In this document: piece after piece, positions 59,461-64,000 of the stretch
How the letters are laid out: each line of letters starts with the position of its first letter
Position numbering within the stretch: position 1 is the first letter of the stretch
Assembly: GCA_035649495.1 (NCBI GenBank)
Contig: DASRJL010000043.1
Span: forward strand, 1 to 64,000
DNA length: 64,000 bases
Direction: 5' to 3'
Origin: SG8-41 sp035649495
GTDB taxonomy: Bacteria > Pseudomonadota > Gammaproteobacteria > Burkholderiales > SG8-41
Made by a program: the position numbers and the translations under genes
Notes under the pieces: generated by a model
The model's input: the letters and a program-made list of their open reading frames with translations, nothing else
Database searches by the model: none
Told to the model about the DNA's origin: nothing

Positions 59461-59910
59461 TTACAGCTCTTCCCAGTACGGACGCACGCCGTAGTAGCTG
59501 TGGAGCGTCCCGCAGTACGCCTGGTCCGCCATCGACGGCCAGTGGTCCTTGTCGAACCCCGGCGCGTTCTTGATGCGGTCCTTCGATACGTCGAGGATGA
59601 AGCGCTTCCCTTCCGTATCCAGCGTCAGCGCGCCCCACGGAATGGCGAACAGCTTGTCGCCTATGCCGAGAAAGCCGCCGGCGGACATCACGGCGTACGC
59701 GATGCGGCCGGACGGAACGTCGAGCATGATCTCCTTCACCTCGCCCAGCTCTTCGTCGGCGCGATTGAAGACGTTGTTGCCTTCGAGCGTGCTCGCCGCC
59801 ATCACATGCGGTCCGGGTCCGCCGTGACTCGAGCCGCGATTACCGGCGATTTTTGCGCCGCCGGGCGCGGTGGCGTGGGTGGTCGGGGGTACTGTTGCAG
59901 TTCGCGTCAT
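59461..59910 (-). CDS. PRC-barrel domain protein
   Basis: A 149-residue protein with a PRC-barrel: ASTLEGNNVFNRADEELGEV, KEIMLDVPSGRIAYAVMSAG, GFLGIGDKLFAIPWGAL. The N-terminal 35 residues are Gly/Thr/Pro-rich and flexible. AAGGAGATC precedes the ATG. PRC-barrel proteins of this type are common in stress-related islands. Their molecular role is not established. Confidence 0.87.
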   Translation of the reverse strand: MTRTATVPPTTHATAPGGAKIAGNRGSSHGGPGPHVMAASTLEGNNVFNRADEELGEVKEIMLDVPSGRIAYAVMSAGGFLGIGDKLFAIPWGALTLDTEGKRFILDVSKDRIKNAPGFDKDHWPSMADQAYCGTLHSYYGVRPYWEEL

Positions 59911-60125
59911 GTCTTGATCTCCTTGAAAGTTGCTCTCCTCCCTCCCGGTCCAGCGTCACCATCTTGCGGCATTGGTCACACTCCGGCAGTCGGACCCGTC
60001 GAATTCGTCATGTCGGCGGTGACTGACGTCGCTGCAGCGCGACAACGCAGCGAGCTACTGCAGCAACTTCTGTTCCTTGCGCCCGGTCAAATCGCGGTAA
60101 ATCATCGGAGAGCCGCTGCCGGGCT

Positions 60126-61187
60126 ATGTTCTCGAGACGACAAAGCGAGTCCGCGGGTCGCGATACGGATCCTGCCGTGTCCAATGCCCCGGTGGTGCGC
60201 GCGGCTTCGCTGCGCTACGTGACCGACGATGGCGCGGGCATGAGCCGGCGCAGAATCGGCAAGCGCTTCGCCTATTTCGATCCCGCAGGCAGGCGAGTGC
60301 GCAATCCCGAGGTTATCGCGCGGCTCAACTCGCTCGCCATTCCGCCGGCGTACAGCAACGTGTGGATCTGCCCGGACCCCGACGGCCATATACAGGCGAC
60401 CGCGCGCGATGCGCGGGGACGCAAGCAGTACCGCTATCACCCGCGCTGGCGCGAGGTGCGGGACGCCACCAAGTTCGAGCGCATGCTGGAGTTCGGCAAG
60501 GCGCTCCCGCGGATACGGAAGCAGGTCGAAGCTGACCTGGCACAGCCGGGAATGCCGCGGGAGAAAGTGCTGGCGACGGTCGTGCGCCTGCTCGAGACGA
60601 CCCTGATGCGCGTCGGCAACGACGAATACGTGCGGAGCAACCGGTCCTACGGCCTGACGACGCTGCGCAACCGGCACGTCAGCGTGAACGGGAACGATGT
60701 GCGCTTCGAGTTCAAGGGGAAAAGCGGAATCACGCACAGGGTGACCGTGAACGAGCCGCGCATCGCGCGGATCATCAGGCGCTGCCTGGACATTCCGGGA
60801 CACGATCTCTTCAACTACCTGGACGAGGCGGGCGAGCCGCGCCCGGTCAGGTCGACCGACGTGAACGCCTATCTGCAGGCGGCCGCCGGCGCGGACTTCA
60901 CGGCGAAGGAGTACCGCACCTGGGCGGCGAGCGTGCTGGCCATGTCCGAGCTTTCCCACGCGCCTTGCAAAGCGGAGGGGGAGGCACGGGCAAATATCGT
61001 GAACGCCATGAAGGCCGTGGCCGTCCGGCTGGGCAACACGCCGGCCATTTGCCGGAAATCGTACGTCCATCCGGCTATCCTGGAGGAGTACCTCGCCGGC
61101 ACCCTCCGGAACGGGGCCAGGCGGGGTGCGAGCAGCATGGACGTGGACGAGACGAGATTTCTGCGGTTTCTCAAGAGCAGGGACTAG
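60126..61187 (+). CDS. DNA topoisomerase IB
   Basis: A 353-residue bacterial type IB topoisomerase that relaxes supercoils through a 3'-phosphotyrosine. Catalytic residues visible: Y313 (RKSYVHPA), H316, the KEYRTW block with R264, and the TLMRVGNDEYVRSN block with R162. FEFKGKSG is the conserved beta-hairpin lysine region. The N-terminal 30 residues are weakly conserved. In many proteobacteria this enzyme accompanies LigD and stress genes, as here. The start could be a little further in, but the ATG at 60126 is kept. Confidence 0.93.
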   Translation: MFSRRQSESAGRDTDPAVSNAPVVRAASLRYVTDDGAGMSRRRIGKRFAYFDPAGRRVRNPEVIARLNSLAIPPAYSNVWICPDPDGHIQATARDARGRKQYRYHPRWREVRDATKFERMLEFGKALPRIRKQVEADLAQPGMPREKVLATVVRLLETTLMRVGNDEYVRSNRSYGLTTLRNRHVSVNGNDVRFEFKGKSGITHRVTVNEPRIARIIRRCLDIPGHDLFNYLDEAGEPRPVRSTDVNAYLQAAAGADFTAKEYRTWAASVLAMSELSHAPCKAEGEARANIVNAMKAVAVRLGNTPAICRKSYVHPAILEEYLAGTLRNGARRGASSMDVDETRFLRFLKSRD

Positions 61188-61198
61188 AGACTCGTGCC

Positions 61199-61558
61199 CT
61201 ACCGGCGCGGGCTTTGGCGCACAGCGGTGGCTCCTCGCGCCATGCAAAGCTGCGCGAGAAGGGGTAGCCGCCGCAGTCCCTCGCGCAGGACGAAGGCCAT
61301 CAACAAGGCCGCTGTGGACGCCTTGGGCGCTCGCTGCACGCGCCGACGCCCGGAGATTTTCTCCTGCGCCAGCGTCTTTCGCGCGAGCATGAAACCCCCG
61401 AAGGCCGCGGCCCCCGCGAGCCAGGCGAGCGTCGAGGGCTGCGCAAGAGTCGAGCGGAGCGCAGCGCGCGCCCGGCGCGCGCTATTGACCGTGTCCTGCG
61501 CCGCCAGAGCGAATTTCAACTCGGCGGCATAGACCTCAGCCTTGTCGGGGGCCTGCAT
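61199..61558 (-). CDS. YqjK-position hypothetical protein
   Basis: A 119-residue protein starting MQAPDKAEVYAAELKFALAA at the ATG at 61558, which shares one base with the previous stop (TGATG). A membrane segment (LAWLAGAAAFGGFMLARK) is followed by a basic C-terminus. It occupies the place of YqjK in the E. coli yqjD-yqjE-yqjK order, but sequence similarity is not evident to me. The longer 193-codon frame is mostly antisense to the holin-like gene and rejected. Confidence 0.6.
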   Translation of the reverse strand: MQAPDKAEVYAAELKFALAAQDTVNSARRARAALRSTLAQPSTLAWLAGAAAFGGFMLARKTLAQEKISGRRRVQRAPKASTAALLMAFVLREGLRRLPLLAQLCMARGATAVRQSPRR

Positions 61559-61959
61559 CAGGAAACTGCGGGCGGAATGGCCGTTGTGCCTGCCACTTGG
61601 CGCCGCGTGGCCGGGAAGAGAAGATCCCGGCTCATCCCGATGCAGCGGTAGGCCAGAATCGCGCACGCCGCGAGGTTTAACCCGGCGAGCACGATCACCG
61701 CGGCCACGGGAGGCAGGCCGAGCGACACCGTCCACATCGCGAGAGCGGCCATGATCCCGAGCCAGGCCGTAACGGCGCACACCGCAGCCGCGAAGCCGAC
61801 CGCGACCATCCCGACGAGTGCGATGCCGGCCCGACGTGCTTCCAGCGAAAGTAAGTCGAGGAAGTGCGTGAGCGCCGCCCGCGCCGACGCGAGCGTGCCC
61901 ATCACTTCCTCGAGCATGCCGGCCATCGGACTTCGCGTCTCGTCGCCCGCGGGGTTCAT
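61558..61959 (-). CDS. YqjE-like phage-holin-family membrane protein
   Basis: A 133-residue protein: LEEVMGTLASARAALTHFLD, LLSLEARRAGIALVGM, then two hydrophobic helices (VAVGFAAAVCAVTAWLGIM, VAAVIVLAGLNLAACAILA). This is the phage-holin-superfamily III/YqjE layout found in many proteobacteria. It is 10 nt downstream of the YqjD-like gene and coupled to the next one. Probably a cell-envelope stress protein. Confidence 0.8.
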   Translation of the reverse strand: MNPAGDETRSPMAGMLEEVMGTLASARAALTHFLDLLSLEARRAGIALVGMVAVGFAAAVCAVTAWLGIMAALAMWTVSLGLPPVAAVIVLAGLNLAACAILAYRCIGMSRDLLFPATRRQVAGTTAIPPAVS

Positions 61960-61969
61960 ACCCTGGGCC

Positions 61970-62335
61970 CTATCGGGTCATACGGCTTATGAGGAAGCCG
62001 GCCGCCAGCGCGATTCCGAGCGATTTCATCGGGTTTGCCGACACGTACTTGCAGAGGTCGTCGACCAATTTCTTCTGGGCTTCGTTCAGATGTTCGCCCT
62101 GTTCGGCGATCCAGTCGGCCGCAGGTGCGGCGGTGCTGGCCGCGCTGTCCACCGCCTGGTGGGCCGCCTTCGCGATTCTGTCGACGACGGGCCCGGCTTT
62201 GCGCGCTGCTTCGTCGACTTTGCCGGCCACCGAATCGACGGCCTGATGCGCACTCGACGCAACCTTGTTCAGGTTTCCGTCCGTTCCTGACGCTCCGGTG
62301 CTTGGGAAATTGCTACCCGTTGCAGTGGCTTCCAT
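61970..62335 (-). CDS. YqjD/ElaB-like DUF883 protein
   Basis: A 121-residue protein with repeated heptad-like helices (VASSAHQAVDSVAGKVDEAA, IAKAAHQAVDSAASTAAPAA) and a C-terminal glycine-rich membrane anchor (YVSANPMKSLGIALAAGFLI). This is the DUF883/ElaB/YqjD form, which associates with ribosomes at the inner membrane in E. coli stationary phase. AGGAGATCC precedes the ATG. First gene of the three-gene envelope operon. Confidence 0.88.
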   Translation of the reverse strand: MEATATGSNFPSTGASGTDGNLNKVASSAHQAVDSVAGKVDEAARKAGPVVDRIAKAAHQAVDSAASTAAPAADWIAEQGEHLNEAQKKLVDDLCKYVSANPMKSLGIALAAGFLISRMTR

Positions 62336-62719
62336 TGGATCTCCTGTAGGGTCTGTAGTGATCGGGGGCTCGCCGAGGACGTTTCACGCCGAGCACATGG
62401 GCATCCTCGACACAACAATGTGCAACAAGAGTGACACGCGGCTGCGCCGCGAGTTCATCGGCGCGCCGAAGCGAGGTTTCCTCGGTGATAGGAAATGAGC
62501 GTGTCCGGCCCCCTGGTTGTATTGATTAACGCGAGCGATCGCGATGCCTGAGGCCGCGCAGACCGATCCTACGTGACCCGGGATTGTCCCGGATGTTTTC
62601 AGGAGGGGTCTTACGCTGATAACGCGTTCCGCCTACAGGGCCCACGGCAGCCTTCAATGATCATGCTCGACCGGGAACGCCGGTGGGTTTCCTAATCAAC
62701 TCTACCAGAGGATTTTCCA
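62336..62719. other. Intergenic region between YqjD-like and hemerythrin genes
   Basis: 384 nt without a convincing gene. It holds a stem-loop, ACCCGGGA-TTG-TCCCGGA (62576-62592), related to those at 53186 and 54637. An overlapping open frame at 62265-62498 is antisense to the YqjD-like start and unsupported. Promoters for both flanking genes must lie here. Confidence 0.6.
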
Positions 62720-63217
62720 ATGTCCGAAAAACGCGCCTCCACAGACGCCATCGCAATCCTGAAGGCGGACCACGACAAGGTGACGAAGCTCTTCGAAGAT
62801 TTCGAACGGCTGCACGAAGACGAAGCAGATGAAGAAGCAGAACAGGTCGCCATACAGATATGCAACGAACTGACGGTCCACGCGACGGTGGAAGAAGAAA
62901 TCTTCTATCCGGAAGTACGTGAAGCCATCGACGATGAGGATCTCCTGGACGAAGCTGAAGTTGAACATGCGACCGCAAAGGATCTCATCGCGCAAATCCT
63001 GGAGATGGCTACCGCGGATGACAAGTATGCGGCTAAAGTCATCGTGCTGGGGGAATACATCGCTCACCATGTAAAGGAGGAACAGGAAGAAATGTTCCCC
63101 AAGGCAAGGAAAACCGATCTCGACATGAAGGAACTGGGTGCGCGAATTCTGGAGCGCAAGAAGGCGTTGAGGGCGGAGATGCAATTGGAGGACGAAGTGG
63201 TTGAAGGAACCGGATAG
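62720..63217 (+). CDS. Hemerythrin HHE-domain protein
   Basis: A 165-residue four-helix hemerythrin-like protein with probable iron ligands H18 (KADHDKV), H54 and E58 (LTVHATVEEEIFYPE), H83 (VEHATAKDLI), H117 (IAHHVKEEQEEMFP) and E121. Such proteins bind O2 or NO, or sense them. AGAGGA precedes the ATG. It is followed by a terminator and stands alone. Confidence 0.9.
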   Translation: MSEKRASTDAIAILKADHDKVTKLFEDFERLHEDEADEEAEQVAIQICNELTVHATVEEEIFYPEVREAIDDEDLLDEAEVEHATAKDLIAQILEMATADDKYAAKVIVLGEYIAHHVKEEQEEMFPKARKTDLDMKELGARILERKKALRAEMQLEDEVVEGTG

Positions 63218-63260
63218 GCAGGTTCCGGGCGATACAAACCCCGAGTCTTACGCTCGATCC

Positions 63261-63290
63261 GGCCCGCCGCGTGCGGGCCTCTTCGTTTCT
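63261..63290 (+). terminator. Rho-independent terminator
   Basis: GGCCCGC-CGCGT-GCGGGCC followed by a weak T-rich tail (TCTTCGTTTCT), 44 nt after the hemerythrin gene. Confidence 0.7.
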
Positions 63291-63367
63291 GCAGGTGTGA
63301 CCTACTAGTCCCCAGTCTCCCCATTGCGCTATCATCGGGCTGGAGACCCTTAACCGGGAGAGAGCCT

Positions 63368-64000
63368 ATGCCCCTCGTCGTCGAGAAGCCCGCTACCGAC
63401 ACCATCCACGCCAACTTCAACTACATCGTCGACACCGGCGTGCCGCCGGTCCGCTATATCGACTGGCCGGAGATGGAGCACAAAGCGGTTCCGCCGCAAT
63501 ACCGGCAGTACGATATGGCGGTGCGTAACGGCAGACCGATCGCCGACACGTTCAAGCTGGACGTGCACGGGTTTGTGTTCGCGAAGCACGAAACGAAGGT
63601 CAGGGATTTCACCGACGAGGGGGAGCGCACGCGCGTGTACGACCCCGAGGTGAAGGCGCTCATCATGAAGCATTCCGGCGCAGCGGACGTCGTGGTGTTC
63701 GACCACACCCTGCGCGTGAGCGACGAGGAGGGACAGAAAGCCGTGGGCGCGCGGCCGACGGTGAAGGGCGTGCACAACGACTACACCGAGAAGTCAGCAC
63801 CCGTGCGGCTGCGCGAGATCGTCGGTGACGCGGAAGCCGAGCGCCGCTTGAAGAAGCGCTGGGCCATCATCCAGACGTGGCGGCCGATCCGCGGCAGGGT
63901 GATGATCGACCCGCTCGGCATCTGCGACGGCCGCAGCATTCCGCAGAAGGGCTTCATCCGGGTCGAGCGGCGCTACCAGTACCGCACCGGCGAGGTCTAT
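63368..64000 (+). CDS. CmcJ/NvfI-family oxidoreductase (partial, runs off the window)
   Basis: The first 211 residues of a longer protein. MPLVVEKPATDTIHANFNYI opens it; VKGVHNDYTEKSAPVRLREI holds the likely metal-binding H-x-D pair; WAIIQTWRPIRGRVMIDPLG and CDGRSIPQKGFIRVERRYQY match the CmcJ/NvfI/AsaB family of 2-oxoglutarate-type oxygenases and related oxidoreductases. GGGAGAGAG precedes the ATG. Its C-terminal end and its partners lie beyond the right edge. The role is unknown. Confidence 0.75.
   Translation, partial: MPLVVEKPATDTIHANFNYIVDTGVPPVRYIDWPEMEHKAVPPQYRQYDMAVRNGRPIADTFKLDVHGFVFAKHETKVRDFTDEGERTRVYDPEVKALIMKHSGAADVVVFDHTLRVSDEEGQKAVGARPTVKGVHNDYTEKSAPVRLREIVGDAEAERRLKKRWAIIQTWRPIRGRVMIDPLGICDGRSIPQKGFIRVERRYQYRTGEVY

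Noticed and set aside
62265..62498. A 77-codon frame between the YqjD-like and hemerythrin genes
   Set aside because: It begins antisense inside the YqjD-like gene, has no ribosome binding site and no recognisable motif.
1..64000. tRNA, rRNA or transposase genes
   Set aside because: No cloverleaf with a T-loop and CCA end, no rRNA stretch and no transposase motif were found by eye. A covariance-model scan would be the decisive test.

Overview
The window is high-GC DNA from what is probably a betaproteobacterium close to Burkholderiales. The main reason is eleven separate Bug/TctC-type periplasmic receptors, a family that is hugely expanded in that group. Gene order, small catabolic operons, LysR regulation and heavy use of family III CoA-transferases, amidohydrolases and VOC enzymes fit a soil or sediment heterotroph living on aromatic acids and carboxylic acids. 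No rRNA, tRNA, transposase, prophage or CRISPR array was recognised. The organism call is an inference from gene content only.

Layout. 0.6-8.4 kb: a lone receiver protein, two tiny genes, two Bug receptors with an Fpg/Nei-type DNA glycosylase, then a beta-propeller/HTH/SRPBCC trio and small membrane proteins. 8.5-20.2 kb: a CapA-family protein, then a nine-gene minus-strand operon (Bug, Pht5-like, amidohydrolase, Pht5-like, LigJ-like hydratase, Bug, Bug, ornithine cyclodeaminase-like, DUF3500) divergent from a LysR regulator. 20.3-22.3 kb: tiny hypothetical genes, several only 57-102 residues long, including an overlapping Cys-rich microprotein and a gene relic. 22.3-27.1 kb: a five-gene operon (ICL/PEP-mutase-like, MmgE/PrpD, VOC, two Bug). 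27.3-36.1 kb: one Bug gene on the plus strand, a seven-gene minus operon (Bug, split TPP decarboxylase, SGNH hydrolase, amidohydrolase, Bug, deacetylase), denD and an FMN reductase. 36.1-48.4 kb: flavin monooxygenase, lipoprotein amidohydrolase, CMD-family protein, extradiol dioxygenase-like protein, EF-hand protein, MFS exporter, AroE-like dehydrogenase, acyl-CoA dehydrogenase, Bug receptor and two CoA-transferases. 48.5-63.2 kb: a stress, repair and signalling island: L,D-transpeptidase, three-domain LigD, a PAS histidine kinase, a CheB-CheR-PAS-histidine kinase with its NarL-type regulator, PRC-barrel protein, topoisomerase IB, a YqjD/YqjE-type membrane operon and a hemerythrin. A CmcJ/NvfI-type oxidoreductase runs off the right edge.

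How it works together. The receptors probably each recognise a different organic acid, and the enzyme clusters beside them process it. None of the eleven has TctA/TctB membrane partners here, so they must use partners elsewhere or act as sensors. Two receptor operons share a conserved 50-nt promoter element with a LysR-type palindrome, which suggests a common regulator.

The most unusual structure is a set of heptanucleotide tandem arrays at four loci. Three are between genes and one is inside ligD, where it is translated as a seven-residue repeat between the ligase and polymerase domains. A 21-bp identical inverted repeat also overlaps the stop codons of two converging genes 5.6 kb apart.
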